Part shown: positions 22,961 to 34,500 of the stretch, piece after piece
Layout of the letters: each line of letters begins with the position of its first letter
How positions within the stretch are numbered: position 1 is the first letter of the stretch
From: Gentiana macrophylla
Taxonomy: Eukaryota; Streptophyta; Magnoliopsida; Gentianales; Gentianaceae
Reading direction: 5' to 3'
DNA length: 64,000 nucleotides
Assembly: GCA_026214975.1 (NCBI GenBank)
Contig: CM047808.1
Span: 2,160,073 to 2,224,072, forward strand
The notes under the pieces: generated by a model
Databases searched by the model: none
Told to the model about the DNA's origin: nothing
What the model saw: the letters and a program-made list of their open reading frames with translations, nothing else
Translations under genes and position numbers: made by a program

Positions 22961-23664
22961 GACAATCCATTTCTAAAAATGAATTGAGATGCTTTATATA
23001 TGCTACTACCTTTTGGTAGTTTTTAATTTTTTTTTTTTTTTGGAGAGAAACCTTTTGGTATTTTGAATAGGGCAAATTCAATAAAAAAAAATTGAAAAAA
23101 AGAGAATAATCTAATTCAATATCCAAATCTAAAACAAGGAATTTCACTCCAAAAAAAAAAAAAAAAAAAACAAGGAATTAAATCCCTTATTTTTATTATA
23201 TATACTTTAATCAAAATCTAAACCTCGTTTTCTGTCGATTTCGTTCATTTAAGTATTCAAAAAAAAAGTATTCAAAAAAAAAAAAAAAAAATCAAAGTCC
23301 TCAAAAGAAGGTATTTCAAAAGATGAACAAGTAACAACAAAAGGTATATACTACTATATATATATCCGATGAAGAAAAAATAGATAAGCCTTCCCAATAA
23401 CGGTCTAACTGAGGACAACCAAACTGAATTATTAATATCCATATTTCCTAACCCTTTTTAATTTCCATTTCTCAACGGATATGGAGCCATTGGTTGTCAT
23501 TCGTCAATTAGCATGGACACACTTTTATATATTCATACGGTAAACCCTAATGATAAGACTCTCCGCTCCACCGTCCTACATGATGACTGAAGAAATTAAT
23601 CAGATGACTCGAGAATGAATGGACGTCTTATTATGTTAAATAAGCTGAAAAGAAGTTCTGTTTA
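22961..23664. other. A-rich intergenic sequence
   Basis: Several poly-A/T runs (23029-23042, 23149-23170, 23275-23291). No genes were recognised. Confidence 0.5.
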
Positions 23665-23755
23665 CTTTAATTCGGACCTCCACATTCTATCATAACGTCC
23701 ATCTGTATTTTTAAAGCATTCAAGTTCTTTACCACTAGACGGTATCCTGAGAATC
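23665..23755 (-). mobile_element. tRNA-derived SINE fragment, copy B
   Basis: The minus strand has GTCTAGTGGTAAAG (A-box-like) and GGAGGTCCGAATT (decayed B box), separated by a linker like that of copy A. Confidence 0.5.
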
Positions 23756-24521
23756 ACTTTTATATATTTATAGATAGATATGTGTTGCAGTCTATATATC
23801 TTTAGATTAAGAGAAATGTATATACATAAATAATTACATAATCCTCCATGACATCTTCAAGGATCGTCATCTATCTCATATTTTTTTTTCTCAAAGGCTA
23901 TTTGACGGGACCCCGATCCCCGCCGGTACACGATGCACACCGCCGGCTCATTTGTGCATTAAAAGCGACAACAAATATGTCGGCCGTTTGGTTCGAGACC
24001 AAAAAAATAAAAAAATAAAAAAAATAAGCAAAACGGCGTCGTTTCGACCCGAAACGACACCAATTTCGGCCAGATCTGTTCGATGCAGTGGTGAAATTTT
24101 GTACCGTCGGGGATCTTTTTCCCTATTTGACGTTCAAGAAAATTTAGGTTATCCTGAAATTTGTTAGAGCTTAGCCATGTTTATCAATAAACAAGTGTCT
24201 TTCTATCAAAAGTTCCTTAATCATCCCCTAAAAAAAAAAGGTGAATATATATAGTACGAGTGTTTTCTAATATTCTCATAGTCCACGAGCATTTACATTT
24301 GTAGACAATGCTACAAGTACGATCGATTATCTAATGAATCTAATTTAATAAGTCATGATGAGACATAAATCAATCATTATATATATATCAAACAAGGCCC
24401 TCATATATATCTTCTTTCTTTGGATATATCCAATTGATTATAAAGTATATATGTAATGTCACATATAATACACAATGAAACACAAAGAAAGGACACCTCA
24501 GGAGAGAAGGGATAATCTATC
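23756..24521. other. Intergenic sequence with a GC-richer island
   Basis: Positions 23900-24130 are GC-richer and contain AAACGGCGTCGTTT near 24030, a motif frequent in plant promoters. No gene can be assigned. The rest is AT-rich. Confidence 0.35.
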
Positions 24522-24890
24522 TTTTTTTTTTTTTTTTTTTTTGAACACCCAAGTAATTATCATATATTAGCAAGATGCTAAACATATTACAATTTTTGTC
24601 CCAATCCTCAAAACAAAACACAACGGAGCTACAGTAAAGATAAATACAACCACAAGAAAACAAGATCAAAAGCCAGCTGCAAATCTTCTTCAAACAAAGA
24701 GTGATCCATCATCGATTTTTCAAAAATTAAGTTGCTGCAATCATCGGGTTGAGTCTTTCTTGTTTTACCAAAGTTCCTATAGATTCCATCATATTCACAA
24801 CCAATCAAATGATTAGAATAATTACATTGCAACATGAATGTGGAGTATATATAACAACTCGTGGGGTATGATATATTCCAAATCATCTCT
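24522..24890 (-). mobile_element. Possible 5'-truncated LINE or retroposed copy with poly(A)
   Basis: A run of about 20 T at 24522-24541 is followed by sequence that, on the minus strand, reads TTTAGCATCTTGCTAATATA, then TTACTTGGGTGTTC and poly(A). This resembles the 3' UTR of plant L1 elements. An 85-codon frame at 24629-24886 is unrecognised. No target duplication was confirmed. Confidence 0.4.
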
Positions 24891-25156
24891 TCTCTTACAT
24901 ACCAAGGCTATCGATCGATGGGTGAGGATGTCAAATAATTTACAATACAACGTGGTTTCAAACCTCAAAACAACAAATAAAACACAGTGATATCATCACA
25001 TAGAAGATTTGAACGCCGTGATTGAGATGCTTCGATCACACCCTTTCAGGTGATATATACTCATTCAATATTCAATAACTATTGCAACATAACTCGATCC
25101 CGTCTCAAATGATACATCTAAGTACGTACAAACATACTTCACTAATCTAAATATAA
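24891..25156. other. Intergenic sequence
   Basis: Nothing recognised. Confidence 0.4.
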
Positions 25157-25171
25157 TTAAGAGTGATTCAT

Positions 25172-25399
25172 ATCCCCTGGATATGGCGCAGTAGCAGTGA
25201 AGTGGCGTGGGTGCGTAGTGCAAATTTCTTACTAAGTTGGAGGTCACGGTTCGATTAAAGTAAAAGGGTTGATTCCGATTGATAACACCCTTCAGTGTAG
25301 AGGTTATAAAAAGCGTGCAAGTTCACGAGGTTAGCATCCGATTAACTCTCTCCTCACAATGGGATCGGGGGAGTGAAGCTTAATAGTAGGGTTTACCAT
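25172..25399 (+). mobile_element. tRNA-derived SINE inserted at the SAUR stop codon
   Basis: A 228-bp element with an A-box-like ATGGCGCAGTAGCAG near 25182 and a B-box-like GGTCACGGTTCGATTAA near 25242. It is flanked by perfect 15-bp direct repeats TTAAGAGTGATTCAT at 25157-25171 and 25400-25414. The right repeat encodes, on the minus strand, the last codons and stop (MNHS-stop) of the SAUR gene. No long A tail; it ends GGGTTTACCA. Confidence 0.85.
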
Positions 25400-25948
25400 T
25401 TAAGAGTGATTCATCTTGAGCAAACAAGATGGAGTAAGATGACTATATGAACCATAACCCACAGCCATGTCACTATTTCCCAAACGCCAAGTAGGATTAA
25501 AAGGGCTACAATTTCCACATCCAAAACCAATATTATTTCTTGATTGAATCTTCTCATGGCTACCACAATCCATTTCAGCCAACACTTTGTAAAAAAGATC
25601 CACATCACATGGAAGCAAGATTGGACCTTCATTGCAAAACCCATATTCCAATTCAGCATCTTCTAGCAACATCTTGAACAATGGATGGCTTAAAAATCTC
25701 ATCTTTATTACAAACCTTTTCTTTCCAGGCCCAACATACACCGAAAAGCAACCGCCCGGAGCCACGACATGCTTTTCTTTTTCCACCGCCGCTGCATGGC
25801 TGCAAGATTTGCTCTTAGCCAGGAAACCTGCCGCCGCCGCCGCCTCCTCCTCCGGCGGCGTAGAATACTTTTTCCAGATGATGGACAAAGAACGTAGCAA
25901 TTTCTTGACTGATTTGAACTTCTCCTCTTTGCTTTTCTCAAGATCCAT
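25400..25948 (-). CDS. SAUR-family auxin-responsive protein
   Basis: A single-exon frame of 182 aa, as is usual for Small Auxin Up RNA genes. SAUR proteins are auxin-induced regulators; family members inhibit PP2C.D phosphatases and so promote plasma-membrane H+-ATPase activity and cell expansion. Residues 1-30 are basic. Residues 32-41 are Glu/Ala runs encoded by GCC/GAG triplet repeats. The SAUR domain spans about residues 60-126, with GCFSVYVGPGKKRFVIKMRF, SHPLFKMLLEDAELEYGF and ILLPCDVDLFYKVL. The C-terminal 55 residues are not conserved in ways I recognise. The start is the only upstream ATG in frame giving the full basic N-terminus. A SINE sits immediately downstream and duplicated the stop-codon region without changing the protein. 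Confidence 0.88.
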   Translation of the reverse strand: MDLEKSKEEKFKSVKKLLRSLSIIWKKYSTPPEEEAAAAAGFLAKSKSCSHAAAVEKEKHVVAPGGCFSVYVGPGKKRFVIKMRFLSHPLFKMLLEDAELEYGFCNEGPILLPCDVDLFYKVLAEMDCGSHEKIQSRNNIGFGCGNCSPFNPTWRLGNSDMAVGYGSYSHLTPSCLLKMNHS

Positions 25949-26500
25949 CTGGGTTTTTCTTTTGTTTTCTAGGATTCAAATCTATAAACTAAAAGTTGTA
26001 TATGATAGTAAAAATCAAAGATTTATGAGTATGAACTATCAAGTGAAAAGAAAATCAACCTCTATCATAAGCCAGATGGGCTTTGTTGCAAGCTCTTGGA
26101 AGAGGTGTATTGCTCATGCTATCTATTGTAATGTAAATGATGGACCGCAAGAAAGAGTTTTCGGGAAGCATTAAATAAGGAAATAAGGAGCCTGATCGAT
26201 GAAGTTTCTTTCTGAGGAGAGGTGTATTTAAACTTTCAAGAAAAAGAGAGAGAAACAGAGGGAGATGCATAAATTAAGATGATGCCTGCCTGCGTTTCAA
26301 TCTACTACTACTCTACTCATATGTAGCCCGTAACAATTTCCCCAAATCTACACCCCCTACGCAAATCATTTAATGCACTTGGATATGTATCCCGTTAGCT
26401 AAATTTTTATGATGCTCCGGCCACAAGTATGATTTGTCTATTCGAATTTAATCTGATCCTCCTGTTTTACGGGATGAGTGAGATTGGGATGTTATAATAG
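25949..26500. other. Upstream region of the SAUR gene
   Basis: AT-rich, presumed to hold the promoter and 5' UTR (minus strand). A TATA-like TTTAAATA lies on the minus strand near 26224-26232, about 280 bp upstream of the ATG. I did not identify auxin response elements with confidence. Confidence 0.35.
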
Positions 26501-26657
26501 CAATGCATGGATGGAACGAGGATGAATTGATCATCATGTGAGCTAATAGACTATATTTATATATGATGATAGGTTAAATTAAGACAACTAACTGTGTTCG
26601 ACTGAATTATATAAGATTTTTAATGTATAAAAGAAACAAGGTGGGCAACCCCTCTAC
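26501..26657. mobile_element. hAT-type MITE, copy 2 (degenerate)
   Basis: Similar to 20758-20935 in order: CAATG start, GAGCTAATAGACTA (GGGCTAATAGACTA in copy 1), AGGTTAAATTAAGA, and GGTGGGCAACCCCT near the right end. Target duplications were not found. Confidence 0.45.
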
Positions 26658-26775
26658 GAGGTTCGAACCTCTTCACTCCATCTTAAGGGGTTCGAACATC
26701 CTCACTACAGCTTAAAGTCCAGTTGTTCTTTAGAGCATTCATACCCTTTACCACTATGCCTTGTTCTGGAGACAT
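26658..26775 (-). mobile_element. tRNA-derived SINE fragment, copy C, with two B boxes
   Basis: The minus strand has GGCATAGTGGTAAAGGG (A box) and then GATGTTCGAACCCC and GAGGTTCGAACCTC, two B-box-like motifs about 30 bases apart. It abuts the hAT MITE copy. Confidence 0.55.
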
Positions 26776-27941
26776 CAAAACACAATTCTTGTATCAAATA
26801 TTTCATCCCTCTTAAAATATAATTCACTCTACCACTTTAATAATTAGTTTGTCTCAAAGAGTAACGATACATGCATAATTGTTCAGCCATAATGAGTGAT
26901 TATGATAGATATAAACCACGATCAGTGAGTTTTATATCGTAATTGATGATGTCTGAAATCGTCAATAATGAAATCGGGTCTTTAAACATGTAATCGAGTT
27001 TCGTAAGGATTACCCAACTACTTAGAATGATGGATTTTGTGCTGAATTATAGCTAAGCCAACATGTATTGGTTACCTATGTACCAAGAGAATTTGAGATC
27101 AAAATACTAATAAAGATCCGATTTTGTGAGCGTTGATTCTTTTTTATATGACCCCCCTTTCTGGAAAAGATGCTTTGGAGCACATGATTAAGGACATGAC
27201 TAAGATCATGGGTCATTTTACCATTCGTGCCCTAATGGAGCGGGAATAATGAAGTCAATATGGTGTCGGTTACTATCGTGGAGTATCATTTGCGAAATTA
27301 CCTGATTGCCGATCTCGAAAACCTGAGGTCGGCGATGATGATCTGCCCTGAGCTGTGAGTTCATGACCGAGGTGAGCCTACACCATTTCGGTAGAACAAG
27401 CTAGGAGGTATCTCATACGTATCGAACCTGTTGCATTAATTATATTTAATGCTTTTTGGTCATTTCAATGTTAAAATCCTTACATTAATTCATTTTCTTA
27501 ATATATGTGATTTTAACAAATCAAATAGAAACAAAGGTAGTATATAATTGTTGATCGCACGCCATCTCCCATATCCAATCAACTATGATCCCCTGAAGCA
27601 CAAGATAAAGGGAAATGATATGTGCACAACATATTTGTGTAGTACCACTTTCACTACATAAAATATTCCTCTTGATTAAAATGATGAATCATTTCTTGAT
27701 ATGGGTCCCAACAAATTCTATGGTGTTGATAATATTGTGGATAAATATGTAGTGGATGTATCATCGTCCCTAAAGATCAATTCTCTCAACTAGCATAATT
27801 CAATCAAATGGTCTGAACCACATCAATTAGATTCCTTTATGTTGTTTATGGAATCTTGTTCGTTTGGGGGTTATAGTCGATGTTTGTTTCTGAATTCCAT
27901 CTCTACTACAAAACAAAACTAAACGTGAGAATTTCTTCTCA
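26776..27941. other. Intergenic sequence
   Basis: No gene or repeat boundary was recognised. Confidence 0.4.
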
Positions 27942-27946
27942 ACCGG

Positions 27947-29274
27947 TAATAGAGAAATATACAAGAGATTGTATTGCAAGATTGATAATACTGATAGAAT
28001 ATTACAATATTTATAGACTAATAAATGATAGTAGAAGTTTATCTAAGCCAAATAATATATCCTAACATATTTCAAATTCAAACATAATTATCTAAACAAC
28101 TCAATCTTGTCATTTTCTCTAACACGCCCCGCAATCCCATTGTAATGCAACATGAAGATTGGCTCGCAATGAATGAATCCGGTCTTCTTCACATAGTGTC
28201 TGCAACAAATTTCTCCATATCAATCGGCATCAATTTCATCACAACTTGATTCAATATGTAATGGATGACTCAAATAGTTTGGAAGAGTCATAGAAGCAAT
28301 TATAGATGGAGAGGAAGAAAGATTTGGAGGGAATATCATACCCTAAAAAAGAAACAGAATAAAAAAAAATTTATAGATTGAGATAGAGCAACTGAAGGAG
28401 TGAAAAGATAGGTGCCGATGAAAGGAGTCGATTGAGAGACATAACGTATTTTGATTACTAAAAAGAAATAAGAAAATAAGTGAATATTACTTGAAAGCCA
28501 GAGAAAAGAGTTCATAATAGAAAAAGGAAGAGAGAAAAACAAATATTTTGGGATTAGATCGTCCATTTTTTTAAGAGAAAGAAAAAAAGGGAACCACGGA
28601 TTGTTGGAGTTTGAGAGATTAATAATGACAAGAGAGTATTTAATTTTTTCTCAAAAAATAAAAAGAGCATTTATGATGCCAAGAAACAAATAACAAAAAA
28701 ATATAGAAAAAGAGAGGATGTTTGAAGCAGTTGAAATAGAAAAATAAATGTTGAATTCTAATAATTGCTAGAGGCTGAAAATCTAAACAAAGAAATCGTG
28801 GGGGAAGAAGCTGTATCATCTGAGGGAAGATTCATAAAGATGAAATAACAAAGAAAGAAAAATATGGATGAGAAGAAAACTAAACGAGGAGGCCGTGGTG
28901 AGAAGATGCAGACAACATGATGATATTATGTAGAATATTCAAAGAAACATTTAGAGACAATGATAAATAAATAAAAAATGAAAGAGAGACAGGTGAGGGT
29001 TCGCGTAGATTACGGTAACGAACCCCCAACCGAATAAATTTATTTACGATTAACCAGGATCTGAACGACGTTAGTCGAAAAGCTCTGCTACCACAATAGA
29101 GAAATATAAGAATAGACTGTATTGTATTGATTGATAATACTGTTAGAACATTACAATATTTATAAACTAATAAATGATAGGTAGAAGTTTATCTAAACCA
29201 AATAATATATCCTAACATAATTCAAATTCAAACATAATTATCTAAACAACGCAATCTTGTCATCATCTCTAACA
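27947..29274 (-). mobile_element. TRIM-like Copia derivative (1.33 kb)
   Basis: Direct repeats of about 180 bp (27947-28124 and 29094-29274) act as LTRs on the minus strand, each starting TGTTAGAG. Next to the right repeat the minus strand reads TGGTAGCAGAGC (29082-29093), one mismatch from the initiator tRNA-Met PBS TGGTATCAGAGC. Next to the left repeat is a purine-rich tract with GGGATTGCGGGGCG before TGTTAG. The interior (969 bp) has no coding sequence. Flanks ACCGG (27942-27946) and TCCGG (29275-29279) look like a 5-bp duplication with one change. Confidence 0.75.
29082..29093 (-). promoter_or_regulatory. Primer binding site of the TRIM-like element
   Basis: The minus strand TGGTAGCAGAGC matches the initiator tRNA-Met complement at 11 of 12 bases. 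Confidence 0.7.
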
Positions 29275-29616
29275 TCCGGTTCCTCGGGAATAAGAGAATT
29301 CAAGAGAATCAAGTTTTAAAGGGTGACCGACCTGTTGTTGGTAAAGGCGAAATGAGGCTATCCTGGCTAGCGGAAAGAAAAAAAGAAATTCACGTTCTCC
29401 CTTTCGGGAAGGGAAGAACTAACCTTTATGGTACGTTTGTTAGGACAGAATGGAATGGAATGTAATGATTTTTCATTACATTCCAATGCTTGTGTGTGAT
29501 TATGAATGAACGAAATGGAATGAAATTTTATTCCAATGGAATGAAAAATGTCCATTTTCATTCATTCCAAAAATGGATGAAATGCGATAGAATAAAATGA
29601 AAATCGACAAAACACG

Positions 29617-29733
29617 TGGGTGATGGGGTAAGAGTGGGTGGGTGGTACGGTAGGTTAGGGTAGGTGATGAAGTAGGGTAGGTAGGTTAGGGTAGGGGTGT
29701 AGGGGGTAGGGTAGAGTAGTTGGTGGGGTAAGG
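29617..29733 (+). repeat. GGTAG/GGTAA minisatellite, left segment
   Basis: G-rich degenerate pentamer repeats (GGTAG, GGTTAG, GGGTA) on the plus strand, ending exactly where the LARD LTR begins. Confidence 0.8.
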
Positions 29734-31561
29734 TGTTAGGAAAATATCATCGCAACGGAAGCGATTTATGGATCTAGATCTATATAATACACGTAATAAA
29801 ACATTAAATCTACATCTACAAGTAAGTTGTAGAACATACCTCTTGGATCTCAAAATCCAAGTTGAAGAACCGCAAAGGAAAGATTGCAAGAAGATGTGAA
29901 GAGCACCACGATCTTTCCGTGACGTGTGATCAAGCAATTCCGGTGGAAGGAATTCTCGACTCGAACCCTCCGATATGCTACCCGGAAAATCTCCAAGATT
30001 TTCCCCTTAAACCCTTGGCCAAAATTATCACTTCTTCTCTCTAAGAGGAGAAGTCGAAATTTATTGTGTGTTTAGACTTGGGAGAACTCTCTTTATATAG
30101 GAGAGTAATCCTTGTCTCAAGGATTTTATAATTAATACAAAATCAATTATAATAATCCTATTAAATAAAAGATAATCTCAAAATATTCTAGAACAAATCA
30201 AGAATATTTTTATCTTTATTATTTACCATAAATATTTATCCAATAAATATTTTATGCACAATCTTTTTAACACACAAGAAAACTAATTCTTGTCAAAATA
30301 AAGACATATGAGGCGCCACAATTTTATATTGACCTAGTCAATATTAATTTTGCCATTAAACAATAATTGAAGCAAGATTATGGAAAATGTCTTTTCCACA
30401 TATTTAATTATTTAGCCCAACTAATTTAATAGTCACTAAACAATTAATTCACATATCGTTTTAATAAAGTCCAACATGAACTAAATTAATATTATTAGGA
30501 TTCGACGTCCGAGAATATACATGCTATAATAGGAGGCACGTCGGGGACCTTGGACAAATAATCAGCGGCTCCGATAAATCAAATAAATAATTATCTTATG
30601 AACAGAATAATTATATTCGATAAATCAATCACGAGGAATATGCCACCATAATCCCGTGATCGCACTCCTCCGATTATAAGATTATATTTATCTCCTCACG
30701 AGAAAGTAATAAGCGCCCACCGATATAATCATTTCATATGGATTAATCCTCCATAGATATTCATTCTAAATCGGGAAGTTACCGTTAACCTTTTTCGAAC
30801 ATCTTGTCCTTACTTACCATTAACCCACAGTGATCAATAATTCAAATAACTCTTTGGTAGCTAATCGGTGTAATATGAATCCCATGGATCGATCAATGTC
30901 TCAGGATTAACTCATAAGGAGGCTGTCTATCTACTTCCATAAATGGAAGGAATGGATTCAGATCCGTGATAACACGGACTACTCACTCAATCCAAAGTAC
31001 AATGCCAAGATGGGGTAATTCGGATCATGACTCGAGTGTAATCCTTAACCGTCAAGTCAAACCTCATAATGCGATTCAAGCGATCATTGCGATCACCTCG
31101 AGATTAAGATATATCCATAATATGATCATCTAATGATTCGATAAGACTTCTCAATTACGGAATTATATTGAGAACTCAGATCAAATCGGTCAAATTTCTA
31201 TATGATATATCTATCATATATAAATGCCCCATTAGGTTCCCTTAACCGAAAGTCCGGATAAGACGATCACACCTATCGTGTTATGGGCGCATTAATAGTA
31301 CGTTAAAGGGGAGACCCGATACTCGATTAACTTTACTACGGACTAATTGTATTTTAAGTACATCTTCACTAACTCAATCCTCCGTGTATATCTCATACAC
31401 CGAGTTAAGTGATTACATAAACGATATACTCGGGTTTTTACGTAGTGTAAATACTATTGTCACATCGGTGATTATGAGAATAATAAATATGAATAATAAT
31501 ATCATTTCATTTATTAAATAAAACAATTACAAAAATTGTCTTTCGGGCATCACACCTAACA
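29734..31561 (-). repeat. 3' LTR of the LARD
   Basis: 1828 bp, with a minus-strand TATA box (30092-30099). It matches 37368-39205 throughout with small indels. Confidence 0.88.
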
Positions 31562-31576
31562 ATCTCCCACTTGCAC
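31562..31576 (-). promoter_or_regulatory. Polypurine tract of the LARD
   Basis: The minus strand GTGCAAGTGGGAGAT abuts the TGTTAG start of the LTR. An identical tract lies at 40435-40449. Confidence 0.75.
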
Positions 31577-34500
31577 GAAAGCTTGTGATTAATTGTTTTA
31601 GAGCACACCCTATTATTTAAAACTACAACAAACTACATCTCCCACTTGCTCTAAAGCAATGGAGACTCATCCGTATTTTAGTACCCACAAAACTTATCAT
31701 AACCATTTGATTCCAAAGTACACTCCGAGTATGCCGTCGTAGGATAGATCAGTTGACTCGGGAGCACCTATATCCGAATGTCATGGGTCTTAATGATCGG
31801 TCGGGTTGTCGGCTCGAGGCGATCCGTATAATCAAACGTCGCCGGTCCATCTAATCATGTGGTACTTTCCCAATATGCTCTTGAACTCAAGTGATTTCGA
31901 AATCCTTATAAGCTACCCTTCATCGTTTGCACAATGATGTGGTATCGGCTTTCCAAATCTGGAATCACTCCCCAGGCGAAAAGGAAATCCCGAGGCTATA
32001 TCGCCTCTAGCTACTACAAAAGCCGCTAATCACCCAACTAGTTAGAGTCGAGTTGGCGTTCTTTGGATTCCTCCAGGCAATAGCTTCAACACAAGAGTAA
32101 ACATCGAGACCGAGATCGACTTAACGATCATCCTTAATCTCGACACAAAGTCGAACGGTGTATTCTCACATATCCAAGTTCACATTTGAATATGCCCGCA
32201 TATTATTCCTCGTTCTCTCAAGATACTAAAGGACATACTAAACTTGCCCGTTAATCGCCGAATCTAAGATTCGATCAAAATTGACGTTCAATAACTCGAC
32301 CATCTCTTGTCACAAAGAGAATCCATCCCATTTCTCTTTATCCGAAGATTTAGAGAGTCATTCACGAGGCATAGGGTAGAACTTCCTCGTTGAATGTTGC
32401 ATACACAGATGCATCATCTTAACCAATAAGATGGATGGGAAACCAATGATGATTCTAATGAATTCGACCGAGTCAAACTCTTCGAATGTTGTCCAAATCT
32501 CATTGCGAGAGAATTGTGGTATTGTCGATTCGACTTGAGATAACACACCCATGTTGAGTCCAACTGGTGCGGCGTTATCCTTCACAAACACTAATATATA
32601 TGTATATATTCACTCTTGTACTAAAATTGATATCCGATCTACACAAGACTTATCAATATTACGGTCAAATCCATATATTATAGAAATATACGACTTCCAA
32701 TGACCAAGAGGTTTGCTTTTTATCCACAAAGGACATAAGCCTTGGCGATCATCCCGTCATAAGTTCATAAGGCAATACCATACTGTTCGAATGAATCCAG
32801 ATTCCGTTTGTTTGGCAAGAAAGTCTCGTGGAATCACCCATATTTTCTCGCTTTTGAACGAAATCATGAATTACCGAATTCATTCTACTCTTTCCGTGTA
32901 GATCCAATTACTCCCATTGGGCTCGAGACACTCGGTGGTGCTACAAGAGTATGAGCGACTCCTGAGTACCAAACTCCATTCACAGGGTTATGGCTTGTAA
33001 ACCAACCTCTATTATCAGAATCCTATACTGCTCACAAAAGAGCCATAGGTCATCAATCGATCCTCAGACTACAAAGTCCGTAGAAACCGTAATGGGTAAT
33101 GGATAAACCATACTCCCACTATTTCCTTGGTGGATCGAAATTCTGATCTAGTTTAGCAGTATTTAGTGTTATCACCAACAACCAAAGTTGGATGTGGTTT
33201 GATCTAATCAGTAAGTAACTACCTTGAGTATCCGTACTCTAAGGTTCAAGGTTTTTGTTCATAGACTCTATCGAGAAAGGATGCAACAAAGATATCATGT
33301 GTCCCTTCCAGAGATGTCAAGAAATCGATAACGAACCTTTCTCTCAATTCTTCAAGATATATCACGATTTGGTCACTGACCGAACGTGTACGTGAAATTC
33401 CCAGTCCTACCATCAAGCATCATGTGCTAAATGCTTATGTTGACGGAATTTGGGTGAACCGAATCCACTCATTATTCGTTAATTCCAAAGCACATTCTAG
33501 GTAGAATTCTCGGTTCTACATTTCAATGTAAACCGTTATTTCACTTCCAATATCTTTATTGAGTTAAGCAGTGTATTGTAGCACATCTACAACTATGTAA
33601 GGCAATTTAATGGTTTCTTCCTTAATGAAAGCATTTCACTATGAGGCAGGCCGAACATCAGTCTCTAGGACTATGTGATGGCCCATTTCTGAGTATAGAA
33701 TACTCCATCTCTGACAGAATCCGAGACACCATAAAATATTTTGGATAAACTTACCGGAGTGTTTGAATAGTTATCAGACAAGAAGTCACTACTCGGAAGC
33801 TCCTACTAGCTTGTATCTTTCATCGAGACCCGGCGTCGTCATGAACAAGCTATGTTACTTCTCTATAACCATTATCCTTTCCCGATTGTAAGGAAACTTA
33901 GTCATTGAACCTTTGAGACAATATAACCAGATCGAGAAAGGAATCACCCTGAGCGAGTCTTGAGTCTTGTCTTTTAGGGACTATGCACTAACTATGGAAT
34001 ATGAAGAAGCGTTTATCTAAATATAGAAACCAATTGCTTTTAATAGTTCTTAAGATGGTACATATACGTATTTCAGCATTTCTTAGTGGTTTTGACTTTA
34101 TCAAACAAAAGTCCGAGTCTTAGATTCGTACTACAAATGGTATATTCACTTTCTATAAGACAAACAAATTATCGAATAAAAGGTAAATCCATTCGTTCCA
34201 ACGAATCTTAAACAGAAAAAATAAATCTTCTGTGATATCCAAGGATTGAATCTGAGATTCATTTCCTCATATCACTCCCACTATTTTGCTAAAATTACTG
34301 CCCGTTGTCTATTAATCGTTAATGCACAACTATCTCGTTCTTCCAAAGAACATAGCCTAAGAGAAAATCACCAAGGATTCATAGGTTGGTGATCCGAAAT
34401 CACTATCCTTATCCTATGACTTTCAGTTTGTTAATTTTCGTTTTTAGCCTTAAAATCAACTCAGTTTTAGATGACTAACACTTTTAGACATATTCTCCCA

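Noticed and set aside
25632..26174. 180-codon plus-strand frame over the SAUR gene
   Set aside because: It is antisense to a recognisable SAUR protein and has no recognisable product itself.
22865..26775. tRNA genes at the A/B-box motifs
   Set aside because: Box spacing and lack of a cloverleaf fit SINE heads, not functional tRNA genes; no intact tRNA gene was seen in the window.
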